From contig CM034134.1 in the NCBI GenBank assembly GCA_019914995.1, forward strand, positions 4,658,463 to 4,722,462: a DNA stretch of 64,000 nucleotides. Reading direction: 5' to 3'. Below are positions 12,812-24,500 of this stretch, one piece after another. Both the position numbers and the translations under genes were made by a program. Every line of letters begins with the position of its first letter. Position 1 is the first letter of the stretch. Below the pieces are notes generated by a model. The model saw nothing but the letters and a program-made list of their open reading frames with translations. It searched no databases and was not told where the DNA came from. Origin of the DNA: Acanthochlamys bracteata. Its lineage: Eukaryota > Streptophyta > Magnoliopsida > Pandanales > Velloziaceae.

Positions 12812-13010
12812 GAAATTTGGCTTCGTCCTCGAAGCCTAACAAGGAAGTGTTGTTGTTAGCGGAGACCATGTCTAAAAATTCTAGCGAAGTGCGGCTAGCA
12901 TCTTTAAGCTGCGAAACATGAAACATGGGATGTATTTTCGAAGGAGGAGGTAAGAGAAGTCGATAAGCCGCTGGCTCTATTGCTTTATCAATAGTAAAGG
13001 GTCCATAATA
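12812..13010 (-). pseudogene. Gypsy integrase C-terminal part
   Basis: The minus-strand translation has YYGPFTIDKAIEPAAYRL, then HPMFHVSQLKD, the conserved C-terminal GPY/F-type module of Ty3/gypsy integrases. A short tail ending FEDEAKFRGEGMM leads straight into the polypurine tract. No chromodomain is visible between HVSQLK and the tail, so it is absent or deleted. The upstream part of the protein continues beyond the CACTA insertion at 15308. Confidence 0.8.
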
Positions 13011-13028
13011 CACCAGTAGAAATAAGGT

Positions 13029-13330
13029 CTTTACCGACTGAATTAAGTAGTCGGTAAATTCCAAAAATCAGTCGGTAAAGTAAATTACCGACTAAAATAA
13101 TGATAGTCGGCATTACGTCGGTAAACACCGGTCGGTAAATCAATTACCGACTAAATAAAAAATTCAGTCGGCATTAAACAGTAAATTATCGACTAAAAGA
13201 AATTAGTCGGCATCTACCGACTAGTTTTTCAGTCGGTAACTACCGACTGAATTATTTAGTCGGTAGTTACCGACTGATTATATCAGTCAGTGATTACCGA
13301 CTGATAGCATCAGTCGGTAAGCACATATGC
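13029..13330. repeat. Left CACTA subterminal repeat cluster
   Basis: More than ten copies of ACCGACTGA/TCAGTCGGT-type motifs occur in both orientations, spaced by 10-30 bp. In characterised CACTA elements such motifs bind the element's TNPA-like protein; that role is inferred here. Confidence 0.85.
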
Positions 13331-13902
13331 AACAATATTTTTACTTTTTTTATTAATTTCTAATATTAATTATTTTATATGCATCATTATTCAATATATA
13401 CCCTTCAAAATATCCACAACAACCACCACAAATCAAAGTTTAACAATTCAAATAAAAAATTAGCTATTATGTTGGATAATAAAATCGTTGTTGGATACAA
13501 TATAATTCAAATAAAATATCATTTAAATACATAAATCAATTACAATTTGGTTTTTAGACAAGTCTAATACAACACAAATTCAGAAAAAATAGAATGACTG
13601 CTTTTAGACTCCTCAAACAATGTACTTGCTCTTTGTTTCTAATAACTATCTCTGTCCTGCAAATAGATAGAAAAACCAACACATAAATTCAAAAATATAT
13701 AGGAAATATTTTCCATTAGGACTTGCAACATTAATGCTAAACATGAATGAAAAATATCAAATACAACTATTTTTGTCCTGTAAATAAAACTTGTGGAGTT
13801 TCTACACTTGTTATGAATATGTGTAAGGCAAAAAACTTGAACAATTACCTTTCATATATTCAAAATTTTATTCCAGAATTGAGAAAAACATAGTATCCAC
13901 TG

Positions 13903-14001
13903 CAGCTTGTTAAGGATCAAAGTTTCAGTCTTCTTACTGCATATCACATCCATGCTAGCCACTTCCTCAATAGCAGTCATTCTCTTTGTTATAGCTCCCT
14001 T
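13903..14001 (-). pseudogene. Captured plasma-membrane H+-ATPase (P3A type) fragment
   Basis: The minus-strand frame reads [19 protein letters not shown], then [14 protein letters not shown]. This matches the segment around the phosphorylation site of plant P3A proton pumps, whose invariant motif is CSDKTGTLT. In this copy the phosphorylated Asp is Lys and TGT has become TET, so the copy is non-functional even as a peptide. About 33 codons are recognisable; the frame then runs into unrelated sequence. It lies in the same orientation as the ABCB exons 0.13-0.6 kb upstream (higher coordinates), so one transcript of the element could carry both. Confidence 0.85.
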
Positions 14002-14135
14002 CATCAGTTCCAAACAAGCTTGTTAGCACTATCAAGAAGTAAGACTAAACTAGCACTTTAAGGGTGAACTAATTTAAATCATCTAGTAAGTGATCTACAA
14101 ACACATTGCTTTCTATTAAACATATACAGAATTCA

Positions 14136-14610
14136 GCCACACCTAATCAAGTAAGCTCCATAGATCACAACAGCAACAACTGACAGAGTGGACGCCGCAT
14201 TCATACCTCCATAAAACAATCCAATAAGTTTCTGCAGAAAACATGAAGCGCCTAACACCAAAAGTTTGTCATATTTACGCGAAAGAAATCAATATATCTA
14301 AAAAATCTAACTCACAGCCTGTTTGAACCCAAGCATCAAAGTTTCATCAACTTGTTTAGAGTAGCGTGATATTTCATAACCCTCCTGAGCAAAAGATCTA
14401 ACTGTTCTTATTGCTCCAAAAGATTCCTGCAAAATTCCAAATCCATAAGAAAAATATAGACCATCTAACTGAAATTCCAAAGATGTATTTCACATAAAAA
14501 TATTCGCATTTTCAATCCTCAGAAAGGTATTGAAAGAGAGATTGCACAAAGAAACCTCAAAGAATTGATGAAGCAACAAATGCTGCAGCTTGAGTCTTGT
14601 GGGAAAGTTC
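14136..14610 (-). pseudogene. Captured ABCB half-transporter fragment (TAP2/ABCB27-like), three exons with introns
   Basis: Three minus-strand blocks are seen. Exon a (about 14563-14610) reads ELSHKTQAAAFVASSI and then hits a stop. Exon b (14316-14426, 37 codons, open) contains [20 protein letters not shown] and then [17 protein letters not shown]. Exon c (14136-14231, 32 codons) contains [19 protein letters not shown] and then VVIYGAYL. Exon b is followed by a GT donor, and exon c is preceded by TTTTCTGCAG. This is the transmembrane-domain region of plant ABCB25/27-type half transporters, read from memory of the family. Walker and signature motifs of the ATPase domain are not present. Retained introns show capture at the DNA level. 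Confidence 0.85.
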
Positions 14611-15079
14611 ACAAGAAGCGCCAACACTCATTGAAAGAGGGGTGTCTTTGTCGGTTGTCAAGACTTGATTTTTCTTGATTCAATCCTTCTAGCCCAATCA
14701 ATATACCGATTTTCATTGTAATTAACAATCCTAAAATATGAATCAAAAGAAAGAGACAGATTGATCTAGAGATAGAGAGAGGAAAAGTTAAAAAACGCAC
14801 CAAAAAATTGGCGAGAGGTTTTAATTATATTTGTAAAGATGATAAATGATGGAGGGCTCGAAAGCTAGATAGGCAAAATTTCGAGATCAGTGAAACAGAT
14901 AAAGCTAGCAGGTAGAGGAGCAACAACAGAATAGCCGACGATCAGCGGAACGGAGCTAGCAAAAGGGGGAGCAACCGTAGAACGTCCGACAAAATCTCAA
15001 GATTCGGTGAAACAACCAAATCCGTAAAACCTAGCAGAGTGAGAGGAATGGTCAGGGTTGGCCCGCTCGGGTCTTTTAA

Positions 15080-15290
15080 GATTAATTACCGACCGAACCA
15101 AATTCAGTCGATAAAATTAATAAATATTACCGACTGAATAACAATTCAGTTGGTAATATGTCTAGTTTATCGACTGATATATATTTCAGTCGGTAAAATA
15201 ATTACATTTACCGACTGGTATATTTTCAGTCGCTATGTTATATTATTACCGACTGAATTTAATTAGTCGGTAAATTTCAGTCGTTAATGA
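15080..15290. repeat. Right CACTA subterminal repeat cluster
   Basis: It holds the same ACCGACTGA/TCAGTCGGTAA motifs as the left cluster, in both orientations, ending just inside the CACTACTACAAAAA terminus. Confidence 0.85.
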
Positions 15291-15310
15291 TCATTTTTGT
15301 AGTAGTGATA

Positions 15311-16013
15311 TCAGAATCAGAGTTTGTGATCTCTTAGTTACAGATGTCTGCCGGTACGGTCTTATTTTGAGGAAGACTCTGTCTCCAGACTTGAAATGCT
15401 TCTTTGTGTGGTGGCTGTCCGTGAATTGCTTCATTCTGTTTTGAGCTTAATAGAGGTGTAGGCGCAGCTCCCTCAAAATCTCATCACGCTCTCGTAGGCG
15501 AATCCCCAATTCATTAGTCCGTAAACTTCCTGTCGGAAAAGAGACTAAAGGTGGGGGAGGACAGCTGTAGACGGCTTCATAGGGAGTGGTTTTGGTAGCC
15601 GAATGCGCACTAGTATTATAAGAGAACTCTGCCCAGTGAAGCCATTGAACCCACTTACGAGGATGATCGCCTATAAAGCATCTCAAATATGTCTCTAGCC
15701 CTCTGTTGACCACCCCTGAGTGTCCGTCGGTTTGAGGATGATACACCGTGCTCATGTGTAGCAATGTGTCTTGTAAGCAATGTAGTTCTCTCCAGAATGA
15801 GCTAAGAAGCAGTGGTCACGGTCCGATACTATTGTTGCTAGACACCCATTGATCGAATAATTTCCTTGGAGAAAATATTTGCAATGTCGACCGCCATATA
15901 TGGGTGCTTAAAGCCATAAAATGTGCGTATTTAGAAAGACGATTAACAACAACTAGTATCGAGTCCTTACCTCCTGATATGGGCAACCCTTCGATGAAGT
16001 CCATGGCAATGTC
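15311..16013 (-). pseudogene. Gypsy integrase catalytic core, interrupted
   Basis: The minus-strand reading gives [20 protein letters not shown], then [15 protein letters not shown], and further on STVYHPQTDGHSGVVNRGLE, then WAEFSYNTSAHSATKTTPYE. These are the conserved blocks of a Ty3/gypsy integrase core around its first and last acidic residues. At least one frameshift separates the blocks (15770-15815). The N-terminal HHCC module and the start of the core are missing, because sequence was lost together with the end of the LTR that inserted at 16014. The C-terminal part lies beyond the CACTA insertion. Confidence 0.88.
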
Positions 16014-19000
16014 TGTAATATCCCATTTGACTCTCAAAGCCCAGGCCCAATACAAACAATTAAAAAGCTTAAACCACCTAACTATAATTCTCTTACTCTT
16101 ATTATCCTTATACTTCTAATACTTTTCTTCTCTCTCAGAGCCGAGAGCTCTAACAGTAGACCCGTATGAGCTTGGCTCTCTCCCAGCACATCTCTCCTTC
16201 CGTCTCCAAACTTCGTTCTGGTCTCCTTTTTGCTGCCTTTATTGCTCCTACCGTCGATCGTGATGCGTGTACAAGATTGTTTGTTCACGAGAACCAAAAT
16301 CCGGCAGACCCTCTGGCGATAATTGCTGATTGGCCTAGGAATCTTCCCCTCGCCCTCTTCTTGCTCTTTCCCGTCCCAATTTTGCCGATTGAGTTGTGAT
16401 CTTGTTCGGTGCCAATACCCTAGATTCCGGCGGAGCTCCCCACCGGCAATTTAAGGATGCCGACCTATGGGTACTCATCTCCTCATCTTGTTGCCATTTT
16501 TCCCCTCAACCATTTAACTGAATTTTGCTCGGATGCCCCAAACACACAATCGTCGGTCTTGCGGTTGATTTAATGATTCCTACCAACGACATTTAATTGG
16601 GGCTTCGTCTTCCTCCTCTTTGGACTCTGCCATTGCTCCTTTTTCGCGGTCAAAATTCCCTCTGTGATCGGAACCCTAGTTTTCACTGAAATTCGGCGAA
16701 ATAGCGGGCCCCACAGCTGAGGTGAGTTATATTCTCTTTTGTGCATTATTTGAACTCTTAAATATGTTATTGGACTAGTCCTGACCCATTTGGCCTTAGG
16801 TATTCCTTGGATCCAAAATCGGCAAGCTTTTCGTTATCATGTTACGACGCCGGTTCGGATTTGGGGTTGATTGTTGATTCAGGTAAGCTTTCTAAATTTG
16901 CTAGCACTAATACTAGTCAAGAACTATTGAGTTGATGATATGGACTTAAATAGGAATCGGATTTTTGGATTCAATGGTGCCTTACGCCGGTTTGGCCTAT
17001 GTTTGGATATAGATGTTTATACGGAATGTGATTGATTTCGGTTATAGAATTAAGTATAATGGTATTTATCTACTTTAGGATTAGACATAGCTTTGGAACC
17101 TTTGTGTGTGGCTTGGTGATAACTTATGGCTTTAGATGATTGTGTGGACCTCAGGTGAGGGTTACTTGCGTATTTCCTCTTAGCTTACCGTTAAGTTTTC
17201 AATGCAAGTAACAACTATTTTGGAAACTTCGGCAAGACTTTTCCAATTTCAGTGCATAATGAGATTTGATCTTTCATGCAATAAAATGTTTGTGTGCATG
17301 CTTGCATAAGATCAGGACAGCGATAGTAACTAAGATAACATATTAGGAATTGATTAGATTTTATGGTAGATAAGAATCCCATTTTTTTGCATGTTATAGT
17401 CTAGAATTTATGATATGCAAGTACATGAGATCTATAGAATGTCTTCTATATATTGGATAGCATGTAAACATGACATTTGTATTATGCTATTAAGGTGGCT
17501 AAATATAGATATTTGAACACTATATCAAGTTACGACATATGCTAAGCTACTAGAAGCCTTGAATCTAACATATTAGCATGCATAGACGGGAATATGTGCA
17601 TAATAATCATAACAGAAGTATATTAGTGTACCACTAGTAAATGGCTTAGCATGCACCATTATGTATACCATATGGAGTTCTGCATTAAAGACACTTTTCA
17701 CTTGTAAAGCATGCTCATCAACAATGGCTATTATTGTAATCATGATGCATGGTAATTTTAGATATGTGAGAGTGACTTCACATATTGTTTGCATATGAAT
17801 TTCAAGCATAGAGTATGAATATTGTGTACCTATATGTGCATGGACACTTGATGGTGATGGAAATCCAGTAGAGGCTTTAAGCCTGGTTGATCATGTTCGT
17901 ATATGCATAAGCGTATGACCTATGACTAATGCCGGTAGAGGCTTGACCTTGATTGACCTGTTATGCATGGACACTCGCGCTGCACGAGGGTAGGTGTGTC
18001 GGAAGCTGAGATCAGGACCCCATTATGTGTGAGGCAGGCACCCACCTATGGCCATAGTATTGTTAGGCCCATGCACATGGGGGAGATACCATGGCCTATC
18101 CAGTTTGATCACCCGGGATGGTTGTACCTCGCCGAAGCAGGAGTAGCCTAGTTGGTAGGTTGAGCTAGAGACTGGGTCTCTCTTTATGTTATATGATTAT
18201 TGTCCTGATTCCTTGACTAGTGCCATGGCATATAGATAGATACATATGCATGCACGATCATATATACAGACAAAATAAGTATGCTTTTGACCCTCTACTC
18301 TATCTCGATTCTCTTATTGGATCATATTTATAGATGCATACACACGCATAATCATATATATTGATAGTATAAGTGCATGTTGATCTATTGCACGCATTCA
18401 TATATGCATACATTTAGAGGGTATTGTTATGAATGTCATAGGCATGCATAAGCATTCCAAAGAGATGGCTTACGTATACAGTATATTCATGGTACATTGT
18501 AGATGCATATGTGCAAGTAGTTTGAAGGGATACAAGTTGGAGACGCGGTCTCACTCGATCATTTATGAGGTATGATTGAGTCCCTGATGCACTAGTGATA
18601 TACAAATTGAGATTTGCTTATGATGACATTAAGAGATTATGTGTGCATAAGGTAGGCTTATTCTTATATGTTTATGCATATGATGTTGTGATGCGAGTTG
18701 GAGACCCGATCTCATTCAATCACTTACGTTATGCCATTATCATCTTATAGTTCATATTAATACACCCGTTACGTGCATGAATGTATTAATGGCTTAGAAA
18801 GGAGGTTATACATATGAGATACACATAGAACTTTTAAGATCATGTGAATAGTGTTTGGTTGAATACTTAGAGAGGCACATGTAGACTTTCATAAGAATTA
18901 AGCTATATAACTTCATGTATATAATATAATGTCCCTATGAAAGGAATGGTTATAGTGTGTTGCATTACATTTTTATCATATCCGTTCACACTGAGGACCG

Positions 19001-19171
19001 AGTTGGTATGGGACGACTCAGGACATAGCGAGATTGGATCTGATCTATCGTTACATCTATTTCATATAGAGATATAGAGGAATAATGATAGGGTAATGCA
19101 TTAGAAACTTTAAATGGTGCATCCCTAATTTATTACCTCACTGAGACTAGGCTCAGCCTTTTCTTTCTTTG
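16014..19171 (+). mobile_element. Long LTR 2, 3'-truncated, inserted in the gypsy pol region
   Basis: It starts TGTAATATCCC exactly where the gypsy integrase frame breaks (DIAMDF). It keeps the family landmarks: TCCTTGGATCCAAAATCGG (16805), AACTTCGGCAAGACTTT (17225), the GC-rich block (17965-18170), GTAATGCATTAGAAAC (19092) and CTCACTGAGACTAGGCTC (19137). At about 19171 it stops in TTTCTTTCTTTG and gypsy RNase H sequence begins at once. About 0.5 kb of the LTR, including the TGACA end, is therefore missing. No TSD can be assessed. Confidence 0.85.
17965..18180 (+). repeat. Conserved GC-rich block in long LTR 2
   Basis: Shared with 23043-23265 and 39018-39232: CACTCGCGCTGCACGAGGG, ACCCACCTATGGCCATAGTA, TTGATCACCC, and GTAGGTTGAGCTAGAGA. 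It stands out in otherwise AT-rich LTR sequence. Confidence 0.8.
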
Positions 19172-19663
19172 CACTCGATCAACTCAGCCCTGTAATAACT
19201 AAAGGCTGCTAAGGTTGTGCTTGGCTTGCGTGAGAGGGTGTCTGCTACCACATTTTGTGATCCAGCTCTATAAATGATTTGATAGTCGTATCCTAATAGT
19301 TTTACCAGCCACTTATGTTGATCGGGTGTGGAAAGATGTTGCTCTAGCAAGTATTTCAGACTCAAGTGGTTAGTTTTAATGGTAAACCGTTGTCCAAGCA
19401 AGTAAGGTAGCCATTTCTGGACTGTTAGGACCAGCGCCATCAGCTCCTTCTCGCAGGTGGACTTTGCTAATGCAGTGGTGGACAGAGCCTTTACCGAAGG
19501 AAGTCATTGGACTGCTGTGTTGTGTCAATACTGCTCCAATCCCCTTATTGGAAGCATCCGTTTCTATAGTAAATGGTGCCTGAAAATTAGCAGATATTAA
19601 GACTGGTGTCATAGTCATAGCTCTCTTAAGCTGTTGGAACGCCTGGTGTGCTTCAGTGGCCAT
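19172..19663 (-). pseudogene. Gypsy RNase H domain
   Basis: The minus strand reads MTPVLISANFQAPFTIETDA, then SNKGIGAVLTQ (RT-connection and RNase H start). After a frameshift near 19440-19460 it reads LGQRFTIKTNHLSLKYLLEQ, then KLLGYDYQIIYRAGSQNVVA and DTLSRKP, the usual C-terminal end of the Ty3/gypsy RNase H. The expected TDH motif is TNH here. The protein then ends at the junction with long LTR 2. Confidence 0.9.
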
Positions 19664-19734
19664 TGGAAAGCTTCTTTCTTTAGAAGTGCTGTTAAGGGGG
19701 CTGTTATGGTGCCATAGTCTTTAACAAACCTTCA

Positions 19735-20480
19735 GTAGTATCCTATGAGGCCTAGAAACCCTCGAAGCTCTGTCATTGTGGTGGGAACCGGCCAATCTAT
19801 CATAGCCCTTATTTTTGAAGGGTCGGCGGCAATACCTTGAGATGATATGATGCGTCCCAAGTACTCAAGTTCAATGCAACCGAACTGGCATTTAGAGAGA
19901 TTGACATGTAGTCTCTCAGTTTTGAGCACCTGAAACACCTTAGCTAAGTGCTCTAAATGCTCCTTCCATGACCTACTATACACAAGAATGTCATAAAAAA
20001 ATACAAGCAAAACTTTACGTAGATAGGGTCTAAAAACCTCATTCATCAACGATTGGCACGTGGCCAGAGTATTGGTTAATCCGAAAGGCATTACCATGAA
20101 TTTCGTAGTGTCCAAAATGCTGTTTGTGCACATCTTCCTCCCTCACCCTTATTTGATGATATCTAAACTTTAAATCTAACTTGGAAAATATCGTAGCCCC
20201 ATGTAGTTCATCCAACAGTTCATCGATTACCGAAATTGGAAATTTATCCGTAACGGTGATCTCATTGAGAGCCCTATAATCAACACAGAATCTCCAAGAC
20301 CCGTCCTTCTTTTTGACAAGTAGGACTGGAGAAGAAAAGGCGAACAGCTGGGACGAATGATACCTTAAGAAAGCATCTCGGCAACCGCTCCTTCGATCTC
20401 AGTTTTCTACACGTAAGGGTACCTGTAGGGTCGAACTTTTGCTGGTGTTGCTCCAGGTAGTAGAGGTATGCCATGATCAT
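19735..20480 (-). pseudogene. Gypsy reverse transcriptase
   Basis: Recognisable RT blocks in order on the minus strand are [20 protein letters not shown], then [37 protein letters not shown], a frameshift, [32 protein letters not shown], and LNLSKCQF-like VNLSKCQFGCIELEYLGRII. The catalytic F-x-DD box reads FYDIL, so the first Asp is Tyr. With the frameshift near 20100, the enzyme cannot be active. The upstream part (about 20320-20480) is more decayed. Confidence 0.9.
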
Positions 20481-20846
20481 GTGTGCATTTAAGTGGAAGT
20501 CCTGTCATAGGTCATAATACACTTGCAAATAGTCCTCGAATCTCCTGCAGATTAGTTGGTAGCAAGCGTGAACCACTAGTGTCATCTGCAGTTGTCCGCT
20601 CTATTGCCATCAGCCGTAGTGAAGAAAGCATGCCCTTGGGTGGCAAACTGGTAAGCTGCGAGACTCTCACTTCTCGGATTCCACGCAGCACACATTCTTG
20701 TCCATGTACAGAGAAGTACATCTCTAATTATCGCCAATCACTCACGACTCTACCAAGCCTCTCAAGCCATTGAATGCGAAGGACCAAGTCCACGCCTCCT
20801 AGTGGGAACGGGTAAGCATCAACCCAGATTTCTACGCCATGTGCCA

Positions 20847-21080
20847 CTAGTGTGGCCTCCCATCTGCCAATTCTACTTTTAACGGTCTAATGTTTTCAGG
20901 CCTTAACCTCAAATATTTAGCCAAGTGATCTGAGATGAAACTATGCATGCTTCCCGATTCAATCAACACAAAAGCTTCTTGTTTTTTTATTCTACCTACA
21001 ATAGGAACAGTTTGTGGTCCAACCATACCATTCATGGCGCTAAGAGATAACGTTGCATCCTCCTCTAGAGTCTCCTCCAC
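20847..21080 (-). pseudogene. Gypsy retropepsin-like protease
   Basis: The minus-strand frame has GPQTVPIVGRIKKQEAFVLI followed by ESGSMHSFISDHLAKYLRL. In active gypsy proteases this is V-L-(I/V)-D-S-G-(S/A)-(T/S)-H; here the catalytic Asp is Glu. The block lies downstream of the zinc knuckle and upstream of the RT, in normal gypsy order. Confidence 0.85.
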
Positions 21081-21099
21081 AGTGGCCTCCTCGTCTTAG

Positions 21100-21506
21100 C
21101 TTCCATCGAGCTGTCAATGGAAATAGAATATAATCGGGTTGTGCATTTGTGTCCATGCTCGTATTTGTCATCACAGTAGAAACATAACCCTTTTGAGCGA
21201 TGAGTGTTAATCTCTGCTACCGTCAGCGAGGAAGCTTTGGGCCTTGAGCTATATACACTGCTTGCGTTAGCGCCCGCTGCTATTTGACCTGAAGACCTGC
21301 CAGCAATAGGGGCATTTGAGCCAGCTTACTGTACTGAGAAGTGGCTTCTGTTGCGTTGAGTGCTAGGTTCTGAAGAAGATGTTCATACATTCTTGCCAAG
21401 AGACATGCCGCTTGTAGATCATTCAGCCTGGTTGCCATAACATCCATGGCTAGCCTTTTGGAGGGTCCTCCACAAAATCTTCCGACCAAATCATTTTCTG
21501 TAGTGG
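21100..21506 (-). pseudogene. Gypsy gag, C-terminal half with zinc knuckle
   Basis: It contains LVGRFCGGPSKRLAMDV, then RLNDLQAACLLARMYEH, the usual end of the retrotransposon gag domain, and then the knuckle CFYCDDKYEHGHKC (about 21142-21185), a C-x2-C..GH-x-C nucleic-acid-binding motif. The N-terminal half of gag lies on the other side of the LTR 3 insertion (24558-25519). Confidence 0.85.
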
Positions 21507-21511
21507 AAGAT

Positions 21512-24500
21512 TGTAATAGTTTGACTTGTGATGGACTAAACTAAGCCATATTTGAAGATAGAGGCCCTAATATGTAATGTTATCTTTTCTTCTTTATTTT
21601 CTTCTCCTTACCTCCTTTTTCCTTCTTCTCGACCCGTTATAACTTTCCGCTTTTCGCTCACACAATTTTGATGATTGCAATGCCGGCGGAAGATTTTGAG
21701 CGAGCTTTGGGCGGGTATGTTGATCCGTCAATTTCCGACCACTGCTGTTAATTTTCAGCCTTAATGTTCTTCTTATTGAGTTCGGCCAGTGCAGCTACAT
21801 TTAACCACATGAATGCCCCTTGGCTGAAGTTCGCCGGAACCCTAAAATCGTCGAATCCGGCGAGCCTTTGAGACACATAATCTAGGTGTTCTTGGATTGA
21901 AAATCGGCAAGGTCGTTAGCGTGCTACGATGTCGATTTGGACTTGATATTGATTGTTGATTCGGGTAAGCTGTTGAACTTGTTAATGCTAGCCATAATTA
22001 TATAGTGAATAAAAAGTGAATGAAATCCTAGAACGTATGTAATGTGGCGTTTTGGTTTTAAACTTCGAATTTAGTTATGCCATGTGTTATTAATGAGGAG
22101 TTTAGACTTCGTTTAGCATTTTAGAGTAATGAATGTTCCTGTGTGTATTAGGATTGGACAAATGTTGTGGAGTCGAGTGGTGCAGATTAGTGTTCATAGG
22201 GTGGACTTGTATAGATTTGCATGGACCTTCAGTGGAGGGTTACTTGCATCTTTTCTCTTTAGCTTTATCGTTACATTTTTAACGCAAATAACATCCGCTT
22301 TAAAATCTCTGGCATGATTTTGCCAATTTCAGTGCATATGAGATTTGATCCTCATATTTGTGGTGCATGCTTGTTTGACTTATATTTAAGCATCTGTAAA
22401 GACATGCTAGTAAATAAGTAAGTTTTCATATTATTTCAGATTCTACTTATACATGTTCACGTACTAGGTGATAGAAAACTTAGTAGTATTATTGATAACG
22501 CATAAGGAGAGTGCCTAACAATGCATTCGGACACGAGAATCATGACAGTTGTAAAAGCATGAGTGCCTTTCATAGTATTATAATACTAAAATTCATTTAG
22601 CATGCTTGTGACTAGTACATATGTATAAGAATTTTGACACAAAGTATATTCGTTTGCTACTAGTTGATGGCTTAGCATGTCTATCTAGTATACTCAAGTC
22701 GACAAAGTTGTAAATATATATTGGAAACCAATTGTATGAACTATTATGCATACCGTTTGGACTTTTGTGTAGGATGTATAACTCATTTGTGGAACATGCT
22801 ATATAAAGAACGACGATCATTGGCAACATAATGCATGGTAACTTAGATATGTGTGAATGCTATTCATCTATTGCTTGCATATGGTTCTCAAGCATATATT
22901 ATACGACATTGTATACGTACATGTATATGGACATACGGTTTTGAATGAACCTAATAGAGACTTTATGCCTGATTAATCATGATGCATACACATATGACCT
23001 ATGACTATCGCTTGTAAAGGCTCAAGTTCGATTGACCTTTATGCATGGACACTCGCGCTGCAAGAGGGCAGGTGAGTCAGGGGCTGAGATCAGGATCCCA
23101 GTGAGTCGGGGCAGACACCCACCTATGGCCATAGTATTGTTAGGCCCATGCGCGTGGGGGGCGATGCCACGGCCCATCCGGTTCGATCACCCGAGATGGT
23201 TGTTACCTCGCCAGAGGCAGGAGTAGCCTGCATGGTAGGTTTGAGCTGAAGATTGGGTCTCGCTCTTTATTATATAACTATTATCCTGATTCCTTGATTA
23301 GTGTCACGTCATTTGGATAAATACATGTGCATGTACGATGACATATGCAGATAGTTAGGTATATAATCGGCCCTTTGCTTCATCTTGATTTTCTCAGATC
23401 ATATATATATAAGTATATGCAAGTATAATCATACGTATAAATAATATGTGCATGTACTTAAACTGTTAATCATAATCATAAATGCATACATTCAGCATCT
23501 TTCCTATACGAGATTGGTAAACGCAGATGCATTAGACTTCACTGAGACATGATATATATATATATAAGATACCTTCTTACTGAGTGCATATGTATATGTT
23601 GATGGCATTAGGATGCGAGTTGGAGACATGGTCCTATTTGATCGCTTGAACTTTATGACTATAATTTTCTGATGCATAATTCATATTGGATTTAGTATGT
23701 TCGAGTGGATAATCTATAAAGGTATACTATTCGTATTGATAAGCGTATGCATACATGTAGATAATATAAAGATGTGTGCTTGGTATATTTATTTATGCAT
23801 GCGTGAATATAAGAATAGAGCACTCGAATAGAATAATCACTTGATATGAAAGAATGGCATTGTGCGCTGCATGTCACACTCCTCATATTTGTCTTTACTA
23901 GAACTAGATAAGGTATGCTCTGATCTATCAATGCATTTGTGACATGTAGAGGAGCAGGAAGATAATAATTAAGTAATGCATTAGAAGGTTAAATGGTGCA
24001 TCCCTGAATTATTACCTCACTGAGACTGGGCTCAGCCTTTTCTTTCTTTGGCTTATCCTTGTTATTGTAGAGACTAGCTGGAGTTTGGTGGATTCACGCT
24101 ATTGTTGAGTGGAGTGACGCATCAAGGGTATGTTAGCATGTTGTCGTATTTTATTTAGTTGGCTCTGTAACACTCGATGGACTATTTTGTTCGTATTATT
24201 ATTTTGTAATTTATCGGGTTGGCGCCCGATTGTTGATTTATTGAGTTTTCTTTTTTTCTTTGTTGAGATTTATTACCGCAGCCAGCGGTTGTATAAATAT
24301 TTAAGTTTTGTGCGTGTTTTTATTTTGTCTTGGTGTAGTTTATAAGAACTTGTGGTATTGTGATTTTAATTCATTTCAATTAGGTTTTCCCTTGAATTTT
24401 CAAAGAAGGTTCTGCCGAAATTTTTTTGAAAACTTTTACACGTATTGTATTGAAGTCAATTCTTGTAGCCTTATTGGGCTGGACTTTGTTTGAGTTTTGC

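Larger units (their letters stand above)
13011..15307. mobile_element. Non-autonomous CACTA element with captured host-gene fragments
   Basis: The right end, on the complement, is CACTACTACAAAAATG and the left end is CACCAGTAGAAATAAG. A 3 bp duplication ATA flanks it (13008-13010 and 15308-15310). Both subterminal zones (13029-13330 and 15080-15290) are packed with TTTACCGACTGA/TCAGTCGGTAA repeats in both orientations, the hallmark of CACTA subterminal repeats. No transposase is present. The interior holds minus-strand fragments of an ABCB half-transporter gene and of a plasma-membrane H+-ATPase gene. It lies in the gypsy integrase reading frame, so it is younger than the gypsy element. Confidence 0.88.

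Noticed and set aside
24130..24493. Open frames on the plus strand rich in Phe/Leu/Ser (membrane-like)
   Set aside because: They lie in the T-rich 3' part of solo LTR 3 and have no homologue-like motif; hydrophobicity follows base composition.
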